Of a stretch of DNA of 8,298 bases, positions 1-6,331 are shown in pieces. Origin of the DNA: Nitrospirota bacterium (GTDB lineage: Bacteria > Nitrospirota > CAKKRA01 > 9FT-COMBO-42-15); the NCBI GenBank assembly GCA_016214425.1, contig JACRON010000026.1, forward strand, positions 1-8,298, in the 5' to 3' direction. The notes under the pieces were generated by a model. The model was given only the letters and a program-made list of their open reading frames with translations. It was not told the DNA's origin and made no database searches. A program made the translations under genes and the position numbers. Each line of letters starts with the position of its first letter. Position 1 is the stretch's first letter.

Positions 1-917
1 GAAAAGATAATTAAAAACAGATAATCATCTCCGATGAATTTTTTCTTATCATCTTCCAAAAGAGCAGTTATATCCCTCTGCTGCCTGATATTTTTTATTG
101 CCTTAACAGACGCATATATCATGCCAATAAATATCAATGGCGTTATTATCCCAATCTGGCTGCCAGCAAATTCAAGAAGGTTCATAATTGATGTATAAAA
201 ATCCCATGCAGCGTCATCAGAAGATATGCCTGCCTGTCCTGCCACATGCCTGAATGAAACCCAGTCATGCTGGATATTCCATATAATAACCTGTGTGAAG
301 AACATAAGGCCAATAATAACTGATAGATAAGGCTCTTTTTTTACTAACCAGTGATTATTTGTCTTAGACAGCAGCAAAAAGAGAAAGAGGAGCGGAATAA
401 ACATAGCCATAGTATATTTTGAAAGAAGACCTATACCGAGCGCTATGCCGACAGCGTACCACCATTTTTTATCATAGTTTATCGCCTTATATGTAAAGAA
501 TAAAGCAAGCGCCCAGAAAAAGAGATAGGGTGGGTCAATTGTCATAATAAGCGCTCCAGCAGCAAAAACAGGAATGATATTAAAAAGGATTACAGAATAG
601 AATGCCTTTTTCTTATCAAAGATATCACTAATAAGATAATAGGTTATCACGGCTATCCCTGCTGAAATCGCAACTGCGCCAAATCTGACGCCGAATTCTG
701 TGCTGCCAAAGATAGTTGTAAAAATAAAAATAATATAAGCCACAACAGGGCCCTTGCTGTAATAGCTTATATCAAGATTCCTTGACCATTCCCAGTAGTG
801 TGCCTCATCCTCAGCAAGGTCAAAGGGGCTGCTGGCAATAAACCAGAATCTGAAGATAGTGATAAGACCAAGAAAGATATAAAATAAAAGTGTGTAATTG
901 CTGTTTCTCTCTAACAC
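1..917 (-). CDS. GT39-type membrane glycosyltransferase (ArnT/PMT-like), 3' end beyond window
   Basis: Multi-spanning membrane protein of the dolichyl/undecaprenyl-phosphate-sugar-dependent glycosyltransferase superfamily (GT39, PMT/ArnT-like). Such enzymes move a sugar from a lipid carrier to lipid or protein on the outer face of the inner membrane. 305 codons are visible. After a first hydrophobic helix (about residues 8-26) comes the diagnostic loop EDEAHYWEWSRNLD...YYSKGPVVAY, with the acidic pair D37-E38; a second loop motif, TIDPPYLFFW, has D128. At least seven further hydrophobic segments follow, and the loop WVSFRHVAGQAG (219-230) is also typical. The start is GTG at 917: an in-frame TAG lies two codons upstream (924-926) and the first in-frame ATG is beyond residue 120. 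A weak AGGA (922-925) precedes it. Its own promoter lies upstream, so it looks separate from the zinc-finger gene. The acceptor substrate cannot be read from sequence. The family call is firm; the C-terminus is unseen. Confidence 0.9.
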   Translation of the reverse strand, partial: MLERNSNYTLLFYIFLGLITIFRFWFIASSPFDLAEDEAHYWEWSRNLDISYYSKGPVVAYIIFIFTTIFGSTEFGVRFGAVAISAGIAVITYYLISDIFDKKKAFYSVILFNIIPVFAAGALIMTIDPPYLFFWALALFFTYKAINYDKKWWYAVGIALGIGLLSKYTMAMFIPLLFLFLLLSKTNNHWLVKKEPYLSVIIGLMFFTQVIIWNIQHDWVSFRHVAGQAGISSDDAAWDFYTSIMNLLEFAGSQIGIITPLIFIGMIYASVKAIKNIRQQRDITALLEDDKKKFIGDDYLFLIIF

Positions 918-978
918 AGAATCCTATGGCGGTATTATTAAATATCAGAATACCTTGTAATTATTAAAATAATACTGG

Positions 979-1007
979 ATTCTAATATTTAATGCCATGT
1001 TTGTCAA
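979..1007 (-). promoter_or_regulatory. Sigma-70-type promoter for the GT39 gene
   Basis: On the minus strand a perfect -35 box TTGACA (1002-1007) is followed after exactly 17 bp by TAGAAT (979-984), one mismatch from the consensus -10. Predicted transcription start is near 972, giving a leader of about 55 nt before the GTG at 917. The leader can form a weak stem (GGTATT at 949-954 with AATACC at 931-936, 12-nt loop) just before the ribosome-binding site. The rest of the 116-bp gap to the zinc-finger gene holds nothing else recognisable, and no terminator hairpin was seen there. Confidence 0.65.
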
Positions 1008-1033
1008 TCTATTTTGAATAAAGGCGATATGAA

Positions 1034-1978
1034 CTAATTAATCTCAATAAGAACAAAGGCCTGCCCTTCCTGTTTTGAGATATCATTAGACAATTTTATA
1101 TTCATATCTATCTTAGACGAAACATCGTTAAACTGATTTTTCATCTCTGAAAGAAAACCTTCATATTTCTCCTCAGGAATCCTGACCAGAACTTCTTTTT
1201 TCTCGCTGCTATCAGGCATAAACCCCTTTGTGGAAAGGATTACAGCGCTTGAATTTTCAGATAGTGACTCAATCTTTGAAAAGATAATATCAGGCTGAAG
1301 GTCTGACTTAAGAGTCAATCTAAATAAAAAAGGTCTGCTCTTTGGCTCCTCTTTTTTAACTGCTGTGGTTGTCTCTGTCTTAGCGATGACAACATCTGCC
1401 TTCTTCTCAGCCTTTATCTCTGTCTTTGCTGTTTCTATTGGAGTACTTATTGCCTTCTGCTCTTTCTTTGCTTCTTTCTTCTTAATCTCCTGTTTTTTGA
1501 TCTCTGATTTTTCATCCTTCCTTTCCTGTTTTAATTGGGTCGGATTGACAGAAGATGATTTCTGCTGAATCTCCTGAGGGGCCGCAGGTTTTTTAATTTC
1601 CTGTGCAATCTGAGCAGTCTGTTTTATTTCCTCTGTTTGCCTAAAAAAGCTATTCTTATTTGCATAGATGCCAAAGGGAATAAATAAAAGCAATATAACC
1701 AATGAAGCTGGTAATACAACGGGGCGCTTTAAAAATGCCTTTTTAAATCTTTGTTTAATCTTGTTTGGGGCATTTGCCGCCCTTCTGAAAAAGGATGGCG
1801 GAGGTTGAAGATTCTCAAGCAATTCAGTTACAGAGAACTTTTTTCTTGCAAACTCCATCTCTGCACAGCACATGATGCAGTCTTTAACATGGCCTTCAAC
1901 ATACATCCTCTTTTTTTTATCAAGCTCGTCTCTCAGATATCTTTTTATATAGCCTTTTACCTTTGTGCAATCACTCAT
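1034..1978 (-). CDS. Single-pass membrane protein with N-terminal anti-sigma-type zinc finger (zf-HC2) and a periplasmic DUF4349-like domain
   Basis: 314 residues. The N-terminus has the zinc-binding pattern of anti-sigma factors: C4, then H30-x3-C34-x2-C37, with the usual spacing of about 25 residues between the first Cys and the His. A basic stretch and one transmembrane helix (about 86-106) follow. Residues 113-216 form a long, low-complexity Lys/Glu/Gln/Ala linker. The C-terminal 100 residues form a compact-looking domain (LTLKSD near 221, then VLVRIPEEKYEGFL near 263-276), whose layout resembles DUF4349-type domains; that match is inference. The expected topology is cytoplasmic zinc finger and outer C-terminal sensor, as in anti-sigma factors that hold an ECF sigma factor. 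No sigma gene is adjacent, so the partner is unknown. The start is well supported: GAGG (1985-1988) sits 6 bp before the ATG. It follows the CAP-protein gene by 14 bp and is probably co-transcribed with it. Confidence 0.8.
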   Translation of the reverse strand: MSDCTKVKGYIKRYLRDELDKKKRMYVEGHVKDCIMCCAEMEFARKKFSVTELLENLQPPPSFFRRAANAPNKIKQRFKKAFLKRPVVLPASLVILLLFIPFGIYANKNSFFRQTEEIKQTAQIAQEIKKPAAPQEIQQKSSSVNPTQLKQERKDEKSEIKKQEIKKKEAKKEQKAISTPIETAKTEIKAEKKADVVIAKTETTTAVKKEEPKSRPFLFRLTLKSDLQPDIIFSKIESLSENSSAVILSTKGFMPDSSEKKEVLVRIPEEKYEGFLSEMKNQFNDVSSKIDMNIKLSNDISKQEGQAFVLIEIN

Positions 1979-1992
1979 CTAATGCCTCATTT

Positions 1993-2508
1993 TTATTGCT
2001 TAACAAATATCTGTGTAAAAAAGAATGTGTCATCCTGCGCCTGGGCGATGCCTATGCCTGACAGCTCATATTCAGGATTTATTATATTTTTGTAATGGCT
2101 TGAGCTATCCAGCCAATTCTTAAAGGCTGTTTCAATCGGGTCATCCATGTTTTTGTTTGAAGCAATATTTTCAGCTACAGCAGTCCATTTAATATTCACT
2201 GCCTTCAGCCTGCTGCCAACACTCTGTTTGTCAGGGTTTACATGGTCAAAGTATCTTCTTTTAACCATGTCCTTGCTGTGCATCCTTGCTGCCTTCTGTA
2301 TCTTTGTGTCTAATTTTAGGGATGTAAGCCCCTTTGCCTGCCGCTCTGAATTAATCATGTCAAAGAGCCTCTTCTCCATCATAAACAAATCACGCCTTGG
2401 CGTTAATTTTCTTGCATGAATCTGTGGCTTTTGTTCGGCAGGAACTGCGTTTGCTAACAAACAAAACAAGACTACTAAAAAAATTGCGTAATATTTTTTA
2501 AGAAACAT
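1993..2508 (-). CDS. Secreted CAP/SCP-domain protein (YkwD-like)
   Basis: 171 residues with a signal peptide: basic MFLKKYY, a hydrophobic core (8-19) and a plausible signal peptidase I site after ANA (residue 21). Cys16 is not in a good lipobox. The mature protein is nearly all one CAP domain (about 44-171), as in bacterial YkwD-type proteins. Visible family landmarks are the NSERQAKGL start, H77 in MHSKDM, H89 in YFDH, E113 in AENIA, and the block around W132-H138-N144-P145 (WLDSSSHYKNI.NPEY), ending in GIGIAQ and a final beta strand FFFTQIFVKQ. H77, E113 and H138 probably belong to the conserved His/Glu cavity. Bacterial CAP proteins of this kind are exported and mostly uncharacterised, so no reaction is claimed. 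The start has only a weak purine-rich AAAAAAAGAA upstream; the signal peptide supports it. It lies 10 bp after the aldehyde dehydrogenase gene. Confidence 0.9.
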   Translation of the reverse strand: MFLKKYYAIFLVVLFCLLANAVPAEQKPQIHARKLTPRRDLFMMEKRLFDMINSERQAKGLTSLKLDTKIQKAARMHSKDMVKRRYFDHVNPDKQSVGSRLKAVNIKWTAVAENIASNKNMDDPIETAFKNWLDSSSHYKNIINPEYELSGIGIAQAQDDTFFFTQIFVKQ

Positions 2509-2518
2509 AGTTCTTTTT

Positions 2519-3865
2519 TTAATGTTCTTTTGCTGTATCTATCTGCGCCTTTTGTAACCTTTTAGAGTAATCAATATATACAGCCTTGAATGCCCTGTCA
2601 ATATCTTTTGTATAAACAGAAGATGACAGACCATAGTTTGTGCTGTTCATCACTTCTATTGCCTCATCAAAGCTGTTTACAGGCATTATTAAGACAACAG
2701 GGCCAAAAATCTCATCCTGCGCAATGCGCATTGTTGAGTGGCCGTCCATAAAAATAGTAGGCATATAAAAGAAGCCTTTTTTGCAGTCCCCTTCTTCATA
2801 AAAATATCCGCCTGTTAAAAGCCTTGCGCCCTCTTTTTTGCCGATCTCAACATAGCTGTGTATCTTTTTTAATTGCGATTCGTTTATTACAGGCCCCATG
2901 TCTGTATCAGGCGAAAGGCCATTGCCAATCCGAATCTTCTTTGCCCTTTCCACTAATTTTTCTGTAAATTCCTTTAACACAGCCTTGTGCACAATCAATC
3001 TGCTTGTTGCAGTGCATCTCTGGCCTGTTGTTCCAAAGGCGCCCCATAAGGCGCCGTCAACTGCCAAGTCTATATTTGCATCGTCCATTACAATCTGCGC
3101 ATTCTTGCCGCCGAGCTCCAATGAACATCTCTTTAGATTCCTTCCGCACAATTCCCCTATCTTCTTTCCAACCTCAGCAGAGCCTGTAAAGGAGATTAGA
3201 TTAACCTTTGGGTGCTCCACCAATGCCATACCAGTCTCTTCTCCTGACCCATGGACAAGATTAACAACACCCTTTGGCATCCCTGCCTCCTCCAGTATCT
3301 GGACGAGCTCCATAGACGATGCAGGCGCATCAGATGCAGGCTTTAAGACAACTGTATTGCCGCATATCAGTGCAGGGAATATCTTCCATGATGGTATTGC
3401 AACAGGAAAGTTCCACGGGCATATCAGGCCGACAACGCCTATCGGCATTCTCACAGACATGCAAAATTTATTTTTTAATTCAGACGGTGTCGTATCCCCA
3501 AAGAGCCTCCTCCCCTCGCCTGCCATATAAAATGCTGTATCTATACCTTCCTGGACATCGCCCTTTGTCTCATCAAGTATCTTTCCCATCTCTTTTGTAG
3601 CAATCTTTGCAATCTCTTCTTTTCTTTTTCTGAGCAGATTTTCTGCCTTATAAATTATCTCTGCCCTTGCTGGCGCAGGTGTCTTTCTCCATTTGTCAAA
3701 TGCAGAGGATGCTGCCTCAACAGCCATATTAATATCCTCTGAGCCTGATTTTGGGAATACACCGACTATATCGCTCTTATCTGCAGGATTGATATCATTA
3801 AAGGTTGCGCCTGTTTTAGACAGAACCCACTCGCCATTTATAAAATTTTTGAACACCTCTGGCAT
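2519..3865 (-). CDS. NAD(P)-dependent aldehyde dehydrogenase with an apparent internal C-terminal deletion
   Basis: Member of the aldehyde dehydrogenase superfamily, which oxidises aldehydes to carboxylic acids with NAD(P)+. The cofactor and catalytic parts are intact: PWNFP with N152, K175 in VLKPAS, the FTGSAEVG turn (226-233), general base E250 in LELGGK, nucleophile C284 in GTTGQRCTATSR, and E385 in DEIFGPV. The protein has 448 residues, against about 490-500 for the family. The sequence runs normally to DIDRAFKA (421-428) and then jumps straight to VYIDYSKRLQKAQID, which resembles the extreme C-terminus of a known ALDH subgroup. The block that normally lies between, with the PFGG.K and G.GHRE motifs and an oligomerisation strand, is missing, yet the frame is kept. 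Activity is therefore doubtful. The start is firm: GGAGG (3872-3876) overlaps the end of tatA and sits 6 bp before the ATG. The aldehyde substrate is unknown. Confidence 0.9.
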   Translation of the reverse strand: MPEVFKNFINGEWVLSKTGATFNDINPADKSDIVGVFPKSGSEDINMAVEAASSAFDKWRKTPAPARAEIIYKAENLLRKRKEEIAKIATKEMGKILDETKGDVQEGIDTAFYMAGEGRRLFGDTTPSELKNKFCMSVRMPIGVVGLICPWNFPVAIPSWKIFPALICGNTVVLKPASDAPASSMELVQILEEAGMPKGVVNLVHGSGEETGMALVEHPKVNLISFTGSAEVGKKIGELCGRNLKRCSLELGGKNAQIVMDDANIDLAVDGALWGAFGTTGQRCTATSRLIVHKAVLKEFTEKLVERAKKIRIGNGLSPDTDMGPVINESQLKKIHSYVEIGKKEGARLLTGGYFYEEGDCKKGFFYMPTIFMDGHSTMRIAQDEIFGPVVLIMPVNSFDEAIEVMNSTNYGLSSSVYTKDIDRAFKAVYIDYSKRLQKAQIDTAKEH

Positions 3866-3877
3866 TGAAGGCCTCCA

Positions 3878-4063
3878 TTATTTTTTTTCAGCCTTGTCCT
3901 CTTGCTTGGGTGTTACATCTATTTCTGTATCAGACATACCCTTTTTAAAGCCTTTAATAGCCTTGCCAAGATTTGTCCCTATTTCAGGGAGTTTTCCAAT
4001 TCCAAATACAAGGAGTGCAATGACAAGTATTATTATTAATTCCGGCATTCCTAAACCAAACAT
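3878..4063 (-). CDS. tatA: Sec-independent protein translocase subunit TatA/TatE
   Basis: 61 residues, the normal size of a small TatA/E protein. It forms the pore-like oligomer that, with TatC (and TatB where present), moves folded proteins across the inner membrane. The sequence shows the standard layout: short N-terminus, a transmembrane helix about residues 7-20 with polar E8 near its start, the FG hinge (F20-G21), the amphipathic helix KLPEIGTNLGKAIKGFKKG (24-42), and a charged, disordered tail. The start is strongly supported by GGAGGTG with its core at 4071-4075, 7 bp before the ATG. No tatC is in the window. The gene stands 12 bp before the aldehyde dehydrogenase gene and 135 bp after the acetoacetate-decarboxylase-like gene. 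No promoter was found in that gap, so transcription probably comes from upstream. TatA is preferred over TatB because of its short length and FG-KLPE region. Confidence 0.95.
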   Translation of the reverse strand: MFGLGMPELIIILVIALLVFGIGKLPEIGTNLGKAIKGFKKGMSDTEIDVTPKQEDKAEKK

Positions 4064-4102
4064 CTTAACACCTCCGGGCGAAACGATTTTTGTGAAGCCT
4101 TT

Positions 4103-4180
4103 TTAAGCCCCTTCTTTTCTAAAACTATTTGCCCTTTTTCCGTACCGTGCCTACAACTAAATTTTAATCGGTGTAATCAG
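4103..4180 (-). pseudogene. Decayed duplicate of the 3' end of the upstream acetoacetate-decarboxylase-like gene
   Basis: This intergenic stretch repeats the last part of the neighbouring gene (4199-4885). A 34-bp block (4112-4145) matches the gene's 3' end (4214-4247) at 33 positions. The offset is 102 bp, an exact multiple of three, so it would encode YGKRANSFRKEGA and a TAA (4103-4105), against YGKRANSFRRERVKI in the gene. Upstream of the block the likeness is broken by indels but still visible, for example GCCTG...CCGATT in both, and two TAG codons interrupt the frame. It may be the tail of a deleted tandem paralogue or a small duplication that decayed. The extent beyond the 34-bp block is approximate. 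Confidence 0.4.
4112..4145. repeat. Direct repeat, intergenic copy (34 bp, 33 identical)
   Basis: Intergenic copy of a direct repeat whose partner is at 4214-4247. The two are offset by exactly 102 bp. The inner 29 bp (4117-4145) are identical and the single mismatch is T4116 against C4218. It lies between the acetoacetate-decarboxylase-like gene and tatA. Confidence 0.95.
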
Positions 4181-4198
4181 GCATACTTGTATGAATGT

Positions 4199-4885
4199 TT
4201 ATATCTTTACTCTTTCTCTTCTAAAACTATTTGCCCTTTTTCCGTACATTCCACTTCTAAACTGCACAGACAGCTTCTTACCAAGAATCGGAACAGGCTC
4301 ATTTATAGAGACCCTATTATTGCACTCCCACATCCCAGAAAGTACTTTCAACTTAAAGGGATACTCATAGAGCGGGCTTTCTCTTGGTATTTCAATATCT
4401 GAACTTGTAAAGGTAAAATTTGATATGCAGTTAAGCCTGTAAAAGACAATGCCATTCCCTTTTACAACTAAAAAGGGGTAATTAATCTTTATAGGTATCT
4501 TCTTAAGCTTTGGCTGCAGATTCAGGCTTATCACCTGCCTGTTATTGTATGATGCCTCAAAGTGAAAGAAATCACCAATCTTTTTAAGAATAGATGTGTA
4601 ACTGTCAGCAGGCTGAAGAGGCAAAAGGGTTTTTGATATATTCAATGGATTATAATAGAACCCCCTCTTTCCTTCATACTGTGTATATGCTGGAAGAAGC
4701 GCAAACTCGTTAACTTTTTCAGGATCTTCTAAATTGCTTGAAATATAAAAGCCGCCTGTTGTATAGCCCGGCAGGATATTAACAACCTTGAAAGGCGGAG
4801 GTATATACTCCTCTGCCTTATTTGAAGGGACTAAATAAAGGACCATAAAGCAAAGGCTGCTGTTTTCACCCTCCCTCTTTTTCAT
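4199..4885 (-). CDS. Uncharacterised protein, probably acetoacetate-decarboxylase-like beta-barrel fold
   Basis: 228 residues with no signal peptide or membrane segment. The reading of a fold is by pattern only. LYLVPSNKAEEYIPPPFK near the start, then the block NEFALLPAYTQYEGKRGFYYNPLNI (59-83), then the region around 103-111 and IEIPRESPLYEY (165-175) follow the order of landmarks in the acetoacetate decarboxylase / DUF2071-like superfamily. At the site where true decarboxylases have a PK pair with the Schiff-base lysine, this protein reads IGDFFHFEAS, so decarboxylase activity is unlikely. No function is claimed. The start ATG has no Shine-Dalgarno sequence before it, and the in-frame TAA 21 bp upstream excludes a longer form; instead a consensus promoter places +1 on this ATG. 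A purine-rich GAGGGAGG falls inside codons 4-7 and cannot serve this start. The last codons are duplicated downstream. The gene is real; its family is tentative. Confidence 0.75.
   Translation of the reverse strand: MKKREGENSSLCFMVLYLVPSNKAEEYIPPPFKVVNILPGYTTGGFYISSNLEDPEKVNEFALLPAYTQYEGKRGFYYNPLNISKTLLPLQPADSYTSILKKIGDFFHFEASYNNRQVISLNLQPKLKKIPIKINYPFLVVKGNGIVFYRLNCISNFTFTSSDIEIPRESPLYEYPFKLKVLSGMWECNNRVSINEPVPILGKKLSVQFRSGMYGKRANSFRRERVKI
4214..4247. repeat. Direct repeat, coding copy (34 bp, 33 identical)
   Basis: Partner of the repeat at 4112-4145. This copy lies inside the coding sequence and specifies residues 214-224 (YGKRANSFRRE) of the acetoacetate-decarboxylase-like protein, five codons before its stop. 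Being coding and in the same frame as the downstream copy, it is probably the parent. Confidence 0.95.
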
Positions 4886-4891
4886 ACCATA

Positions 4892-4921
4892 ATTATATAT
4901 CTTTTACATTGCTGGTGTCAA
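4892..4921 (-). promoter_or_regulatory. Consensus sigma-70-type promoter giving a leaderless transcript
   Basis: Minus strand: perfect TTGACA (4916-4921), an 18-bp spacer, perfect TATAAT (4892-4897). Six bases separate the -10 box from the ATG at 4885, so the usual +1 falls on the A of the start codon. This fits the absence of a ribosome-binding site. It sits in the 56-bp gap after dnaB, where no terminator hairpin was seen, so read-through from dnaB may also supply transcript. It probably drives the acetoacetate-decarboxylase-like gene through to the zinc-finger gene. Confidence 0.7.
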
Positions 4922-4941
4922 TAAAAGGAAAAGTATTAATT

Positions 4942-6306
4942 TTATCTCTTCTCCAGATTCTCAAACCTCGTATATTTATTAATATACGCAAGTTTTACTG
5001 TGCCTACAGGACCATTTCTCTGCTTGCCTATAACAGCCTCTGCAACGCCCCGTCTGCCGCATGTGCATTGCGCATCATGCTCGCAGGAGCAGGGTTTGTA
5101 AGCCTCTTCCCTGTATACAAATACTATCAAATCCGCATCCTGCTCAATTGCGCCTGATTCCCTTAAATCTGCAAGCATGGGTTTTCTGTCAGTGCGGGAT
5201 TCCACTGCCCTGTTAAGCTGGGATATGGCAATTATGGGCGTGCGTAGCTCTTTTGCAAGCGCCTTTAAGGAACGTGATATCTCTGAGATTTCCTGCTCCC
5301 TTGTATCCGTCCTTCCACGGCCCCTCATCAATTGGAGATAATCAACAATAATAAGCCCAAGACCCTCTTTAGCCATAAGCCTTCTTGCCTTTGCCCTCAT
5401 CTCAATTACAGAAAGCGCAGAGCTGTCATCTATAAAAATAGGCGCCTCTGAGAGCCTGCCAGCAGCAGTTGTAAGCTTGGGCCAGTCTGTTTTTCCAAGA
5501 TAGCCAGAGCGGAGTTTGTGCGCATCTACCCTCGCCTCAGAACAGAGCATTCTGAGCACAAGCTGCTCCTTTGTCATCTCAAGGCTAAATATTGCAACAG
5601 GAATTTTTTTCTCAATCGCAGCATTCTGTGCAATGCAGAGGGAGAGCGCTGTCTTGCCCATTCCGGGCCTGCCCGCAACAATTATTAAATCGCCTAACTG
5701 CAGGCCTGATGTCATCTCATCAAAATCAATAAAGCCTGTTGCAAGGCCTGTTACCATCTCCTTTCTTTCATAAAGCTTTTCTATTGTTTCAAAGCTGCTT
5801 TTGACAATCTCTTTAACATCAACAAAGGACTGTTTGATCCTTTTTTCTGATATAGCAAAGATGCTCTTCTCTGCTGAATCCAGAAGGTCCTCTATATCCT
5901 GCGTGTTTTCATAGCCTGATGTAACAATCTCTGTTGCAGTGTTAATGAGATTCCTGAGCATAGCCTTTTCATGAACAAGTTTTGAGTGGTATCTGATATT
6001 TGCAGCAGTAGGAACAATATTGACAAGCGCTGCAAGATAGGATGAACCGCCAATCAATTCAAGCTCGCCTTTTTTTTGAAGATGGTCAGTAAGGGTAATT
6101 AAATCAATTGCGTCGCCTTTTTCAAAAAGGTCAAGCATTGCAGTGTATATCCTCCTGTGCGTCTCCTTATAGAAATCTGAGACATCAAGTATTTCTATTG
6201 CCTTGTTTAAAGAGGCATTATCAAGGAGAACAGCGCCAAGCACAGACTGCTCAGCCTCTATGTTTTGCGGCGGGAGCTTTTGCAGGGCAACATCTATTAT
6301 ATCCAT
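4942..6306 (-). CDS. dnaB: Replicative DNA helicase DnaB
   Basis: 454 residues, full length for DnaB, the hexameric 5'-3' helicase that unwinds the fork and recruits primase. The N-terminal domain begins LPPQNIEAEQSVLG (11-24), the classical DnaB start, and is followed by a linker helix. The RecA-like domain has Walker A AGRPGMGKT (211-219), the catalytic glutamate in SLEM (E243), Walker B LIIVDYLQLM (318-327, D322), the ISQLNR block (361-366), and KQRNGP (428-433) with the arginine-finger region. An extra loop before the last motif holds C406, C408, H410, C414 and C416, a possible metal site; similar Cys-bearing loops are, from memory, seen in some deltaproteobacterial DnaBs. The start is fixed by GGAGGT (core 6314-6318) 7 bp before the ATG. 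It follows hisZ by 25 bp, so the two are probably co-transcribed. Confidence 0.97.
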   Translation of the reverse strand: MDIIDVALQKLPPQNIEAEQSVLGAVLLDNASLNKAIEILDVSDFYKETHRRIYTAMLDLFEKGDAIDLITLTDHLQKKGELELIGGSSYLAALVNIVPTAANIRYHSKLVHEKAMLRNLINTATEIVTSGYENTQDIEDLLDSAEKSIFAISEKRIKQSFVDVKEIVKSSFETIEKLYERKEMVTGLATGFIDFDEMTSGLQLGDLIIVAGRPGMGKTALSLCIAQNAAIEKKIPVAIFSLEMTKEQLVLRMLCSEARVDAHKLRSGYLGKTDWPKLTTAAGRLSEAPIFIDDSSALSVIEMRAKARRLMAKEGLGLIIVDYLQLMRGRGRTDTREQEISEISRSLKALAKELRTPIIAISQLNRAVESRTDRKPMLADLRESGAIEQDADLIVFVYREEAYKPCSCEHDAQCTCGRRGVAEAVIGKQRNGPVGTVKLAYINKYTRFENLEKR

Positions 6307-6331
6307 ATTACTACCTCCAGTAAACCATACA

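Noticed and set aside
1365..2095. Plus-strand open frames opposite the zinc-finger and CAP genes
   Set aside because: They mirror biased codons such as the Lys/Glu-rich linker and lack a ribosome-binding site or family signal.
2898..3530. Long plus-strand open frame of 210 codons
   Set aside because: It lies wholly antisense to the aldehyde dehydrogenase gene, has no recognisable domain, and is explained by the codon bias of the real gene.
3693..4106. Plus-strand open frame of 137 codons across tatA and the start of the aldehyde dehydrogenase gene
   Set aside because: Antisense to two well-supported genes, with no family resemblance.
4064..4198. A separate promoter for tatA
   Set aside because: Only poor -10-like stretches with no matching -35 box were found, so transcription from upstream is more likely.
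4112..4247. Two direct repeats as the start of a CRISPR array
   Set aside because: Only two copies exist, one is coding, the spacing unit is partly homologous to the gene, and no cas gene is present.
4866..4876. GAGGGAGG as the ribosome-binding site of a shorter acetoacetate-decarboxylase-like protein
   Set aside because: No in-frame start codon lies at a workable distance; the next ATG (M14) is over 20 bases on, and the GTG next to it opens a frame that stops after 12 codons.
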